From: a virus
DNA length: 29,861 nt
Reading direction: 5' to 3' (one strand)
Virus record (IMG/VR): IMGVR_UViG_3300032236_000891
Coordinates: 1-29,861 of that record
The notes beneath the pieces are model-generated. The model searched no databases and was not told the origin of the DNA. It was given only the letters and a program-made list of their open reading frames with translations. The position numbers and the translations under genes were made by a program. Below are positions 7,056 to 15,156 of this stretch, piece by piece. Each line of letters starts with the position of its first letter. Positions within the stretch are counted from its first letter, which is position 1.

Positions 7056-8061
7056 CGTTTTTATTGATAGAACCTTTTTGCTGAGGGTATCCCCGAAGCT
7101 TCAAAAATTCACACAGAAAAAAGAGAACCTGTATAATTTCAGGTGCCCTCTCTGTGGCGATTCATCTAAGAATAAATCCAAGACCCGTGGATATATTTAC
7201 GAAAAAAAGAACAATTACTTTTACATGTGCCACAACTGTGGTGCATCCACATCCTTTTATAACTTCTTGGATAAAGTTGACCCTACACTATGTAAGGAGT
7301 ATTCTCTTGAACGGTATAAGAACAGCAATGCTACCAATTCGCCGGCACCGAACTTTGAGGAGTTTAAGGCACCAGCACCCAAGTTTAAGAAGTCGCTTAC
7401 GATACCTTCAATTGAATCGTTACCAGATGGCCATTTTGCTAAAACATACGTTGAAGCAAGACAAATACCAGAGGCCTTTTATTCAGAACTATATTACGCA
7501 GAAGATTTTAAGAAGTTCGTGGAAAGCCTCAATATTGAGAAGGAATCCCTCAAAGAGAACGACCCACGCCTGGTAATACCATTTTATGATGAAGATAAGA
7601 ATCTAATAGCATTTCAAGGCCGTGCCTTAGGTGAATCTAAGTTAAGATATATTACTATAAAGATGAATGATGATAATCATAAGGTCTTTGGTCTTGATAG
7701 GATCGACAAGGACAAGACTATCTATGTTGTGGAAGGTCCTATTGACTCCATGTTCTTAGAGAACGCCATAGCGACTGCCGATGCAAATTTAATGTCGGCT
7801 TCAAAATTATTTGATAAAACTAAAATAGTTTTGGTTTATGACAATGAACCAAGAAATAATGAACTACATAAGCAGATGGAGAAAGCTATTGATGAACATT
7901 ATGCTGTTGTTATTTGGCCAGAACTAATTGTAGAAAAAGATGTAAATGAAATGGTTTTGAATGGTGGTTTCTCACCAGACGAAATACAAGATTTTATAAG
8001 TAAAAGTACCTTTGTAAATCTTAGAGCAAAGATGGAATTTATTAATTGGAAAAAAAGATAA
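7051..8061 (+). CDS. DNA primase, T4 gp61-like
   Basis: 336 aa, close to the length of T4 gp61. It makes RNA primers for lagging-strand synthesis together with a replicative helicase not in this window. The N-terminal zinc-binding domain has Cys32, Cys35, Cys60 and Cys63 (CPLC...CHNC). The TOPRIM core is visible as VVEGPIDS (about residues 226-233, Glu228) and LVYDNEP (Asp264), the metal-binding acids. The ATG lacks a Shine-Dalgarno and sits in TTGTTATG, shared with the RNase H gene start. The gene is followed closely by thyX, so replication and nucleotide genes form one block. Confidence 0.92.
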   Translation: MSVFIDRTFLLRVSPKLQKFTQKKENLYNFRCPLCGDSSKNKSKTRGYIYEKKNNYFYMCHNCGASTSFYNFLDKVDPTLCKEYSLERYKNSNATNSPAPNFEEFKAPAPKFKKSLTIPSIESLPDGHFAKTYVEARQIPEAFYSELYYAEDFKKFVESLNIEKESLKENDPRLVIPFYDEDKNLIAFQGRALGESKLRYITIKMNDDNHKVFGLDRIDKDKTIYVVEGPIDSMFLENAIATADANLMSASKLFDKTKIVLVYDNEPRNNELHKQMEKAIDEHYAVVIWPELIVEKDVNEMVLNGGFSPDEIQDFISKSTFVNLRAKMEFINWKKR

Positions 8062-8073
8062 TGGAGAAAGTGA

Positions 8074-8721
8074 ATGCACGTTAAACTTATATCATGGACA
8101 CACGACAGAGAGGGAAGAAGTTTATTGGAACAAGTTGCTTATGCAGCTAGGGTTTCAAATCCCGCAAATCAAAATAATAACGACACAGCTGAAAAGTTGG
8201 TTCGTTATCTTATCAAAAACCAACATTGGTCACCGCTGGAGATGGTGAACATTTGCATGGAGATAGAAACAACAAGAGACATAGCGAGGCAGATATTACG
8301 CCATCGTTCCTTTTCTTTTCAGGAGTTTAGTCAGCGATATGCAGTTGCTGATTTAGGTTTTGAAAAGAAAGAAGCACGGATGCAAGATTTGAAGAATAGA
8401 CAAAATTCTGTTAAAACTGATAATCTAGCATTAGAGGCATGGTGGGAAAATTATCAACAAAAAGTGATAGAGTCGGCAACAAGTGCTTATGATTGGGCTA
8501 TTGCAAATGGAATTGCTAAAGAACAAGCAAGAGCAGTATTACCAGAAGGTATGACTGTCTCTCGTTTGTATATGAATGGAACCCTTAGGTCATGGGTTCA
8601 CTATATACAACTCCGGTCAGCAAAGGGGACTCAAGAAGAACATAGAATGGTTGCCGCTTTATGTGGTCATGCTATCGAGGAAATCTTTCCAATGATGGCA
8701 GAATTTATAGAAGAAAAATAA
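8074..8721 (+). CDS. thyX: Flavin-dependent thymidylate synthase
   Basis: 215 aa. ThyX makes dTMP from dUMP using FAD, NADPH and methylene-tetrahydrofolate. The signature RHR-x7-S is present as RHRSFSFQEFSQRY at residues 76-89. Length is normal for the family. The start is set by GGAGAAA eight bases or fewer upstream. It is followed by nrdA, thioredoxin and nrdB, so the phage carries its own path from ribonucleotides to dTMP. ThyX instead of ThyA is common in phages of aquatic bacteria. Confidence 0.95.
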   Translation: MHVKLISWTHDREGRSLLEQVAYAARVSNPANQNNNDTAEKLVRYLIKNQHWSPLEMVNICMEIETTRDIARQILRHRSFSFQEFSQRYAVADLGFEKKEARMQDLKNRQNSVKTDNLALEAWWENYQQKVIESATSAYDWAIANGIAKEQARAVLPEGMTVSRLYMNGTLRSWVHYIQLRSAKGTQEEHRMVAALCGHAIEEIFPMMAEFIEEK

Positions 8722-8734
8722 GGTAAATGCAAAT

Positions 8735-10522
8735 ATGGATGAATATCTAGGTATAAAGATAGATTTAGAAAGAGATAAACTATTCGATGAACTCGGAATC
8801 AAAAGACTACAAGAATCATACATGCGAGAGGACGAAGTTTCTCCGCAACACAGATTTGCCTTTGTATCAAAATCGTTTTCTACAAACCCGGAACATGCTC
8901 AAAGATTGTATGAATACTCATCACAACATTGGCTCTCCTACTCAACACCAATCTTATCGTTTGGTCGCTCTAAGAGAGGAATGCCTATTAGCTGTTTTCT
9001 TAACTTCATTGAAGACACAGCGGAGGGACTAGTTGACAACCTATCGGAAACCAATTGGCTTTCTATGCTCGGAGGCGGTGTGGGTATTGGTTTTGGTATT
9101 AGGTCTGCTGATGATAAGTCTACTGGCGTTATGCCACACCTTAAAATTTATGATGCGAGTTCTTTGGCTTATCGTCAAGGTCGTACTCGCCGTGGTTCTT
9201 ACGCCGCTTATCTTGATATTAGTCATCCTGATATCATTCCTTTCTTAGAGATGCGTAAACCAACAGGCGACCCAAATGTGCGTTGCCTGAATTTGCATCA
9301 TGGTATTAACATCACAGATGACTTCATGGAACTAATTGAAAACTGTATGTTGGATCCAGAAGCAAATGATGATTGGAAGTTAGTGGATCCAAACTCAGGT
9401 GAAGTCCGTGAAGTAGTGTCAGCAAAACATCTATGGCAACAAATCATTGAACTACGTATGCATACAGGTGAACCGTACATTCACTTCATTGATACAAGTA
9501 ATAGAATGATGCCTCAATTTTTAAAAGACAAAGGTTTGAAGATACATCAATCAAATCTATGTTCTGAAATTATTTTACCAACGAATGAGCAACGCACAGC
9601 TGTATGTTGTTTGTCTAGTTTGAACTTGGAGACTTATGATGAATGGAAAGATAATAAACTTTTTCTACGGGACGTGGCAGAAATGCTTGATAACGTGTTG
9701 CAATATTTTATTGATAATGCTCCTGACCATATTGCTCGTGCCAAGTATTCTGCTAGCCGTGAACGTTCTATTGGTATTGGCGCTTTGGGTTTCCATGCTT
9801 ATCTTCAGCGAAAAGGTATTGCCTTTGAAGGAGTAATGGCCAAGGTTGCTAATAATAAAATCTTTAAAACAATTAGAGAGGGTCTAAATGAAGCAAATCT
9901 ACAACTTGGTATGGAACGTGGTGAAGCACCCGATGCTGAGGGTACTGGCCAGCGTTTCAGTCATCTTATGGCTATTGCTCCAAATGCTTCTTCGTCTATC
10001 ATTATGGGAAATACTAGCCCTTCTGTTGAGCCTTATCGTGCTAATGCTTACCGTCAGGACACTTTATCTGGATCATTTCTAAACAAGAACAAATGGTTAG
10101 ATAAAGTTATTCGTGAACTAATTACAGATGAGGAAAAGTATAATGATACTTGGTCATCTATTATCGCTAATGATGGTTCAGTTCAACACTTGGACATTTT
10201 AAATGATGACCAAAAGGCAGTATTCAAAACATCTATGGAAATTGACCAACGATGGGTTATTGAATTGGCTGCTGACAGACAACAACATATTGACCAAGCA
10301 CAGTCATTGAATTTATTCTTTAGACCTGATGCTCATATTAAATATCTCCACGCCATTCATTTCATGGCATGGAAAAAAGGCCTTAAAACTTTGTACTACT
10401 GCCGTTCTGAAAAGATTGGTAAGGCTGATAAAGTTTCTAAGAAAATAGAAAGACAGGTTATCAAAGAACTTGATATGGTTCAAGTTGCTCAAGGTAACGA
10501 TTGTATAGCTTGTGAAGGATAA
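8735..10522 (+). CDS. nrdA: Class I ribonucleotide reductase, large (alpha) subunit, compact form
   Basis: 595 aa. It reduces ribonucleoside diphosphates to deoxy forms with the NrdB radical subunit. Key residues: Cys87 (PISCFL) and Cys291 (VCCLSSLNL) as the redox pair, Asn274, Cys276 and Glu278 in NLCSEI as the active site, the Tyr-Tyr pair in TLYYCRSE for radical transfer, and the C-terminal CIACEG (Cys590, Cys593) that is re-reduced by thioredoxin. It is much shorter than the about 760-aa E. coli enzyme: the N-terminus reaches the first active-site Cys by residue 87, leaving no room for an ATP-cone. It should therefore lack dATP feedback inhibition at that site. The downstream thioredoxin and nrdB are its partners. 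Confidence 0.95.
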   Translation: MDEYLGIKIDLERDKLFDELGIKRLQESYMREDEVSPQHRFAFVSKSFSTNPEHAQRLYEYSSQHWLSYSTPILSFGRSKRGMPISCFLNFIEDTAEGLVDNLSETNWLSMLGGGVGIGFGIRSADDKSTGVMPHLKIYDASSLAYRQGRTRRGSYAAYLDISHPDIIPFLEMRKPTGDPNVRCLNLHHGINITDDFMELIENCMLDPEANDDWKLVDPNSGEVREVVSAKHLWQQIIELRMHTGEPYIHFIDTSNRMMPQFLKDKGLKIHQSNLCSEIILPTNEQRTAVCCLSSLNLETYDEWKDNKLFLRDVAEMLDNVLQYFIDNAPDHIARAKYSASRERSIGIGALGFHAYLQRKGIAFEGVMAKVANNKIFKTIREGLNEANLQLGMERGEAPDAEGTGQRFSHLMAIAPNASSSIIMGNTSPSVEPYRANAYRQDTLSGSFLNKNKWLDKVIRELITDEEKYNDTWSSIIANDGSVQHLDILNDDQKAVFKTSMEIDQRWVIELAADRQQHIDQAQSLNLFFRPDAHIKYLHAIHFMAWKKGLKTLYYCRSEKIGKADKVSKKIERQVIKELDMVQVAQGNDCIACEG

Positions 10523-10524
10523 AA

Positions 10525-10767
10525 ATGAAAAGAATATTAAGATTTACCGCTTCATGGTGTAATCCATGTAAAACGCTGGCAGAGAACTTGGAAAGAGCAC
10601 AACTCAAAATGCCAATTGAAGTAATTGATATTGATGTACAAGAAGATATTGCCAATCAGTATGGAATTCGTTCTGTACCTTGTTTGGTTATGTTAGATGA
10701 AAATATAGAAGTCAAACGTTTAGTTGGTTCTAAACCAGCAGGTCAATTAAGAGAGTGGGCAGCATGA
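10525..10767 (+). CDS. Small thioredoxin/glutaredoxin-like protein
   Basis: 80 aa, a minimal thioredoxin fold. The active site is WCNPC at residues 11-15 and the conserved cis-Pro is in RSVPCL near residue 52. Its place between nrdA and nrdB, two bases after nrdA, says it re-reduces the NrdA C-terminal disulphide, as the T4 NrdC thioredoxin does. GAAGGAT precedes the ATG. The CNPC sequence is intermediate between thioredoxin CGPC and glutaredoxin CPYC, so the reductant (thioredoxin reductase or glutathione) is uncertain. Its stop overlaps the nrdB start. Confidence 0.88.
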   Translation: MKRILRFTASWCNPCKTLAENLERAQLKMPIEVIDIDVQEDIANQYGIRSVPCLVMLDENIEVKRLVGSKPAGQLREWAA

Positions 10768-11753
10768 TTAAAAAAGCAGTAGCACAAAAATTAAGTGAAC
10801 AAAGAAATTACTTCAAACCATTTAATTATCCTTGGGCTTATGATGCATGGTTGAAACACGAACAGTCACATTGGCTTCATACAGAAGTTCCAATGGCAGA
10901 AGATGTAAAAGATTGGAAGAAGAAACTTTCAAATGAAGAAAAACAATTCCTCACCAACATTTTTAGGTTTTTTACTCAGGGCGATATTGATGTTGCTGGT
11001 GGCTACGTTAATAACTACTTGCCTTATTTTCCTCAGCCTGAAGTTAGGATGATGTTAATGGGTTTTGCTGCTCGTGAAGCATTACACATTGCTGCTTATT
11101 CACATTTGATTGAAACTCTTGGTTTACCAGAGACAACATATAATGAATTCTTTGAATATCAAGAAATGCGTGATAAACATGATTATGTGTTAGATTTGGC
11201 TGCACAAAATACAACTAAAGAGAATACTGCAACTCATATCGCCGTGTTCAGTGCATTTACTGAAGGGATGCAGTTATTCTCCTCTTTTATTATGTTATTG
11301 AACTTTCCTCGACACGGTAAAATGAAAGGTATGGGACAGATTGTAACTTGGTCTATTGTTGATGAAACACAACATGCAGAATCAATGATTAAGTTGTTCC
11401 GCACATACATAGAAGAAAACAAAGAAATTTGGAATGATGATTTGAAATCAAAGATTTATACTATTGCTGAACGAATGGTAGAACTTGAGGACAAATTTAT
11501 TGACCTTGCTTTTGGTATTAACCAAATGGAAGGACTAACTTCAGAAGAGGTTAAAAAGTATATTCGTTATATTGCCGACAGACGATTGATTTCATTAGGT
11601 CTAAAAGGCATCTTTAAAGTGAAGAAGAATCCACTACCATGGGTAGAGGAAATGATTAATGCTCCAACACACACAAACTTCTTTGAGAATAGAGCCACCG
11701 ATTATGCAAAAGGTGCTCACTCAGGAGATTGGGGTGATGTTTGGGCTCACTAA
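10764..11753 (+). CDS. nrdB: Class I ribonucleotide reductase, small (beta) subunit
   Basis: 329 aa from the ATG at 10764, which overlaps the thioredoxin stop (ATGA); an in-frame GTG nine bases upstream is less likely. NrdB houses the di-metal centre and tyrosyl radical for NrdA. Visible ligands: an acidic residue in QGDIDVAGGY (Asp74 or Asp76), Glu105 and His108 in REALHIAAYSH, Glu in EGMQLFSSF, and Glu/His in VDETQHAES. Tyr112 is at the position of the radical Tyr in E. coli (ExxHxxxY), so this is a standard tyrosyl-radical type. It closes the thyX-nrdA-thioredoxin-nrdB block. Confidence 0.95.
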   Translation: MIKKAVAQKLSEQRNYFKPFNYPWAYDAWLKHEQSHWLHTEVPMAEDVKDWKKKLSNEEKQFLTNIFRFFTQGDIDVAGGYVNNYLPYFPQPEVRMMLMGFAAREALHIAAYSHLIETLGLPETTYNEFFEYQEMRDKHDYVLDLAAQNTTKENTATHIAVFSAFTEGMQLFSSFIMLLNFPRHGKMKGMGQIVTWSIVDETQHAESMIKLFRTYIEENKEIWNDDLKSKIYTIAERMVELEDKFIDLAFGINQMEGLTSEEVKKYIRYIADRRLISLGLKGIFKVKKNPLPWVEEMINAPTHTNFFENRATDYAKGAHSGDWGDVWAH

Positions 11754-11762
11754 GGATTTTAT

Positions 11763-11951
11763 ATGAACAAATCAGTAACAGGGGAATGTCAAAGTTGTGA
11801 ATCATCATATGACATAGAATATATGGAAGAATTAACATCAGCAGATTATCCAGAGTTTTGTCCATTTTGTGGAGAAAAAATTGATGAACTAACCGAGTCA
11901 GACTATATAGAGGATGAAGATGACTTGGATAATGAGGAATGGGACAACTAA
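11763..11951 (+). CDS. Small acidic zinc-ribbon protein
   Basis: 62 aa. Two CxxC-type pairs (ECQSCE at about 8-13 and FCPFCGEK at about 32-39) form a zinc ribbon, followed by a strongly acidic C-terminus. AAGGAT precedes the ATG. Its end overlaps the start of the next gene by 13 bases. Such small zinc ribbons are common in T4-like replication regions and may bind nucleic acid or a polymerase; nothing in the sequence tells which. Confidence 0.65.
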   Translation: MNKSVTGECQSCESSYDIEYMEELTSADYPEFCPFCGEKIDELTESDYIEDEDDLDNEEWDN

Positions 11952-12355
11952 ATTGGACATATGAGAAAGTATTATTTACAGAAGACATGATTGGTGACAA
12001 TTATGGTTTCGTTTATGTTATCACCAACGAAGTTTCTGGTAAAAAATATATTGGTAAAAAGTTTTTCTATTCAGCCAAGACCAAACAGGTCAAAGGCAAA
12101 AAGAAAAAGATAAAAGTACCAAGTGATTGGCAAACTTACTACGGTTCCAACGAGGAACTCAAAAAAGATGTTATAATACATGGCAAAGAGTCTTTTCGTA
12201 GAGAGATAATTCACCTATGCAAATCTAAAGGCGTATGTGGTTATCTTGAAGCGAAAGAACAGTTTGTCAATGGAGCACTTGAATCCGAGGATTATTACAA
12301 TTCTTGGATTATGGTAAGAGTTAGAAAATCACATATTAAAGGTTTACAATGTTAG
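11939..12355 (+). CDS. GIY-YIG-like nuclease-fold protein
   Basis: 138 aa. Residues 22-41 read YGFVYVITN then KKYIGKK, the spacing of the GIY-YIG motif (here FVY and YIG). A conserved-type Arg-rich helix (SFRREIIHLC) and a Glu-containing helix (YLEAKEQ), expected of the catalytic domain, follow. Size fits a stand-alone GIY-YIG domain without DNA-binding module, seen in T4-like phages as Seg-like or repair-type nucleases. The start overlaps the zinc-ribbon gene. It could be a homing endonuclease or a housekeeping nuclease of replication; absence of an extra DNA-binding domain and its tight packing favour the latter. Confidence 0.65.
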   Translation: MGQLNWTYEKVLFTEDMIGDNYGFVYVITNEVSGKKYIGKKFFYSAKTKQVKGKKKKIKVPSDWQTYYGSNEELKKDVIIHGKESFRREIIHLCKSKGVCGYLEAKEQFVNGALESEDYYNSWIMVRVRKSHIKGLQC

Positions 12356-12696
12356 ATGGTATGCAACAACTTGGAGAATTCGATGCAATATTCTTCATGC
12401 CAACAGAAAAAAATAATATACACATACAATCCAATGTTTATAAAAACAAAGGCACACCAATAGAAGGTAATGAAGTTGGTGATAAGTGGCATATCATATT
12501 GTTCCAAGAAGATGATGAAGAAAATGATGAAGAATTGATTATCAAAAATTTTGACACATTCGAAGCAATATTCTCGGATCCTAGAGAATATATTTCAGAT
12601 TTAATTAAATGTGGTTGGTATGGTATCATTTCCCGTAAAACTACCACTTCGGATAAATTTTACCAGGATGCTCTTGCCAAGTTTGAAGATATCTGA
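12349..12696 (+). CDS. Hypothetical acidic phage protein
   Basis: 115 aa, acidic, with an acidic cluster in the middle (DDEENDEE near residues 55-62), no membrane segment and no recognised motif. It starts within the last codons of the GIY-YIG-like gene. Its 3' end holds the promoter for the RNase H gene (TTGCCA at 12674, TATAAT at 12697), so the end of this coding sequence doubles as a regulatory region. Confidence 0.5.
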   Translation: MLDGMQQLGEFDAIFFMPTEKNNIHIQSNVYKNKGTPIEGNEVGDKWHIILFQEDDEENDEELIIKNFDTFEAIFSDPREYISDLIKCGWYGIISRKTTTSDKFYQDALAKFEDI

Positions 12697-12702
12697 TATA
12701 AT
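12674..12702 (+). promoter_or_regulatory. Sigma-70-type promoter for the RNase H gene
   Basis: TTGCCA (12674-12679), a 17-bp spacer and TATAAT (12697-12702), with a second overlapping TATAAT at 12702-12707. The same -35/-10 pair recurs at most other promoters in this window. It lies about 25 bp before the rnh start and overlaps the end of the preceding gene. Confidence 0.65.
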
Positions 12703-12717
12703 ATAATTTTGAAACTT

Positions 12718-12731
12718 GAAAGTTTGTTATG
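12718..12731 (+). promoter_or_regulatory. Possible RegA-type translational operator at the RNase H start
   Basis: The ATG is embedded in AGTTTGTTATG with no Shine-Dalgarno, sharing TTGTTATG with the primase start. The leader before it (AAACTTGAAAGTTT) can also fold into a short hairpin. Two replication genes with this same start region suggest joint translational control, as RegA gives in T4. Confidence 0.35.
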
Positions 12732-13607
12732 ATACTCGTTGACTTGAACCAAGTCCTACTCTCAGGCCTTATGGCTCAGATATCTAATGGAAAAAAATCC
12801 ATGTATGGTAAAACATTCACATTAGATGAATCACTTATCAGACACATGGTCCTGATGATACTCAAAACACACCTAAAGAACTTCCGTAAAGATTATGGTG
12901 AAGTTGTACTATGTTGTGACAACCGTAAGTATTGGCGCAAGGAGTTCTTTCCTTTCTACAAGGCAAACCGTAAAAAGACCCGTGAGAAGTCAGACCTTGA
13001 CTGGCACATGATTTTTGACATGCTTGCCAAATTCAAACAAGAACTAAAAGAAAACTTTCCATACAAAGTAGTGGATGTTGAAGGTGCAGAAGCCGATGAT
13101 ATTATTGGTACACTTGTACCACGACATATTGCTTCGGAAAATATTCTAATCATTTCTTCTGATGGTGATTTCCCACAATTACAGATGTATAATGGTAGAA
13201 CTAAATTTACCGTTAAACAATATAATCCTGCACAGAAGAAATTTATCGTTTCTGAAAATCCATTGATAGAACTAAAAGAGAAAGTTATCCGTGGAGATAA
13301 AGGTGATGGTATACCAAATGTGTTATCATCATCGGATTGTTTTGTTCGTGATGTAAGACAGACACCAATTAGTAAAAGTAAATTAGATAAACTAATGGAA
13401 AAAGACTATGGTGAATGGGAAGATGAAAATGCTAGAATCGGATTCTCTCGTAACCAAACATTGATTGACCTGAGATGTATACCAGGCGATATCAGAGAAA
13501 AAATCATAAATACCTATGAAGAAACAATACCAGTTAAAGGTAAAATTTTGGATTACTTTATTGCAAATAAATTGAAGAGCCTAATAGAAGTAATTGAGGA
13601 ATTCTAA
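12729..13607 (+). CDS. rnh: RNase H / 5'-3' flap exonuclease, T4 Rnh-like
   Basis: 292 aa, near the 305 aa of T4 RNase H. It removes RNA primers from Okazaki fragments. The FEN-family acids are visible: Asp4 (VDLN) and Asp58 (CCDNRKYWR) near the N-terminus, the EGAEADDIIG block, ISSDGDFPQL and the RGDKGDGIPN helix-hairpin region. It works with the primase earlier in this block. It has its own promoter in the upstream gene. The next gene overlaps its stop (TAATG). Confidence 0.9.
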   Translation: MILVDLNQVLLSGLMAQISNGKKSMYGKTFTLDESLIRHMVLMILKTHLKNFRKDYGEVVLCCDNRKYWRKEFFPFYKANRKKTREKSDLDWHMIFDMLAKFKQELKENFPYKVVDVEGAEADDIIGTLVPRHIASENILIISSDGDFPQLQMYNGRTKFTVKQYNPAQKKFIVSENPLIELKEKVIRGDKGDGIPNVLSSSDCFVRDVRQTPISKSKLDKLMEKDYGEWEDENARIGFSRNQTLIDLRCIPGDIREKIINTYEETIPVKGKILDYFIANKLKSLIEVIEEF

Positions 13608-14038
13608 TGATGATAAAAACGCTGTATGAGCTTTTTGATGAATTTGAAAAAGCAAGAAATAAAAAAGAACGAATGGAAATAATTGGTAACAATTTATCAC
13701 ACACACTCGTTACTGTTTTAAAATTAACTTATCATCCTGCATTTCAATGGAAAGTAAAAGAGTTACCAGAAAATTATAAATTGCCAACTGATATGTTACC
13801 TGGAATTACATATGATAGTCTAAATGCACAATTACGTAAGTTGTATATGTTTAGAGAAGGTGATATTACTGCTGATAGACTAACAGAAAAAAAACGAACA
13901 GAAATATTAACACAAATATTGGAATCTATTGAACCGAGAGAAGCTGAAGTAATTTTGGGAATATTCCAAAAAGACTTGGGTGTTAAAGGTTTAGATTACA
14001 AATTTGTCAAAGAGGCATTTCCAGATTTAATCCCATGA
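13607..14038 (+). CDS. Conserved T4-type phage protein (DUF6433-like)
   Basis: 143 aa, helical. The pattern fits a family I recall as DUF6433, found beside replication or sliding-clamp genes in T4-like phages: an N-terminal TLYELFDEFEKARNKKER-type helix, a middle YHPAFQWKVKELPENYK stretch, and a late helix with ESIEPREAEVILGIFQKDL. No catalytic motif is evident. GAGGA lies before the ATG, which overlaps the rnh stop. Its partner or role is unknown; position suggests DNA replication or late transcription. Confidence 0.65.
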   Translation: MMIKTLYELFDEFEKARNKKERMEIIGNNLSHTLVTVLKLTYHPAFQWKVKELPENYKLPTDMLPGITYDSLNAQLRKLYMFREGDITADRLTEKKRTEILTQILESIEPREAEVILGIFQKDLGVKGLDYKFVKEAFPDLIP

Positions 14039-14403
14039 CCAAAGATAAAATCATAGTCACCTCTGGTGATTTTGATCCACTCACCATTAAAGAATTACAT
14101 TTTCTCAAAAGATGCCGTAAGAAAGGTGATTGGTTAATTGTCGGTATACATTCTGATATGTCCGTATATATGAAAACAAATGGCATTTATGCAAGTTGTG
14201 ATGACCGCACTGAGATATTACAAAATATAAATTGTGTTGATGAAGTTCTTAGATTCAATGATGCAGATGGAACAGTCTGTAATCTTTTGAAGTTGGTAAA
14301 AGTCTGTTATCCTCAAGCAGACATTACTTATATTTCCGATTCCGATATGCATAATAGACCGGAAACAAAAATTAGAGGTATTACTTTCGAAGTGTTAAAA
14401 TAA
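14035..14403 (+). CDS. Nucleotidyltransferase-fold protein with degenerate HxGH motif
   Basis: 122 aa. The N-terminus VTSGDFDPLTIKELHFL has the GxFD start of cytidylyltransferase-like enzymes (for example glycerol-3-phosphate cytidylyltransferase), and a later DDRTEIL resembles the conserved R-x-E-x-L helix. However the catalytic HxGH positions read Thr17-Ile-Lys19-Glu20, so both His are missing. It may be inactive, a binding protein, or use another chemistry. It overlaps the upstream gene by four bases (ATGA). A role in modifying sugars or lipids cannot be assumed. Confidence 0.65.
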   Translation: MTKDKIIVTSGDFDPLTIKELHFLKRCRKKGDWLIVGIHSDMSVYMKTNGIYASCDDRTEILQNINCVDEVLRFNDADGTVCNLLKLVKVCYPQADITYISDSDMHNRPETKIRGITFEVLK

Positions 14404-14409
14404 GGAGCA

Positions 14410-14604
14410 ATGGTGTCAAAATTTGTGGCAAAGTTTCGCAAAGAAAAAGATTATAATGACGATTATGGATATTCGTCAAAAAAGAAAAATGGAAAGCGAC
14501 ATGATCCAGTAAAAAGGATGATGAAACAAAACTATGATGAATTATTGCAGGATTTTGGTGACGATTACCAGACTGCGAGAAAAAAGTTTAAACGAATGTA
14601 TTAA
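14410..14604 (+). CDS. Small basic phage protein
   Basis: 64 aa, very rich in Lys, Asp and Tyr, with no hydrophobic core; probably partly disordered and nucleic-acid binding by charge. AAGGAG at 14402-14407 is only two bases from the ATG, so the GTG at 14413 (spacing five) may be the real start. I recall similar small proteins in aquatic T4-like phages without assigned function. Confidence 0.55.
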   Translation: MVSKFVAKFRKEKDYNDDYGYSSKKKNGKRHDPVKRMMKQNYDELLQDFGDDYQTARKKFKRMY

Positions 14605-14635
14605 TCCTTAGTGTTGTAGGACAACAACACATTAC

Positions 14636-14663
14636 TTGACTTAATCCTTCATTGTGTTATAAT
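14636..14663 (+). promoter_or_regulatory. Strong sigma-70-type promoter
   Basis: TTGACT (14636-14641), 16-bp spacer, TATAAT (14658-14663), ten bases or so before GGAGG and the ATG at 14682. It opens the 14.7-20.7 kb operon. It has the near-consensus -35 and lacks the AGTATTAGG box. Confidence 0.75.
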
Positions 14664-14681
14664 AGATACATTGGAGGTAAC

Positions 14682-15014
14682 ATGATAATCTACGCTAATA
14701 TCCGTAAAAGTAAAGTCAAACTCAAACCTAAACAGGAGCGTGAAGAATACGCTGCTTGGCTCGAAAAACATCAAAAACCAATTGTTTCAAAACGCAAACA
14801 ATTCAACTTATCTGCCTACAAACTATCTCCTGCGCCAGGTCGTGAAACCGTGCGCTATCCGTCATTGAATACAGGCAATGTATCAGCTACAAAAGCAGAA
14901 GCCAAGGTTTATACCGGCACAAAAGTGCTCGGAATTGCAACTATGCACAAATCTAACGCAGTTCCTGTGTTCAACAGCGAAGAAGCAGTCGAAATTTCGA
15001 GTATGAGGCGTTAA
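14682..15014 (+). CDS. Hypothetical basic protein, first gene of its operon
   Basis: 110 aa from the ATG at 14682, set by GGAGG six bases upstream and by the promoter whose -10 ends at 14663; an in-frame upstream ATG at 14652 lies inside the promoter and is rejected. The N-terminus is Lys/Arg rich; the rest is Ala/Val/Ser with no membrane segment and no recognised motif. Confidence 0.55.
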   Translation: MIIYANIRKSKVKLKPKQEREEYAAWLEKHQKPIVSKRKQFNLSAYKLSPAPGRETVRYPSLNTGNVSATKAEAKVYTGTKVLGIATMHKSNAVPVFNSEEAVEISSMRR

Positions 15015-15015
15015 A

Positions 15016-15156
15016 ATGGAACGAAAAATCAATTTTGTCGTAAAATTACAACGTCCTGTCTGCCGGACGCCGATAAAGCCTTTACAAAAGCACAAAAATG
15101 CAGTAAAATACATAAGAAGACCTAAACACAACAACAAAGGACTAGAAAATGATTGA
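15016..15156 (+). CDS. Very small basic protein (46 aa)
   Basis: Starts MERKINFVVKLQRP two bases after the previous stop. About a third of residues are Lys or Arg, with one Cys. No ribosome site is obvious, so it may depend on translational coupling. Its end overlaps the start of the next small gene by eight bases. Function unknown. Confidence 0.4.
   Translation: MERKINFVVKLQRPVCRTPIKPLQKHKNAVKYIRRPKHNNKGLEND

Noticed and set aside
13504-13512. CATAAATAC as a T4-type late promoter
   Set aside because: Inside the rnh coding sequence and not before a virion gene; likely chance in AT-rich DNA.
14609-14630. Hairpin GTGTTG...CAACAC as a terminator before the promoter at 14636
   Set aside because: Short AT-containing stem with no T-run after it.
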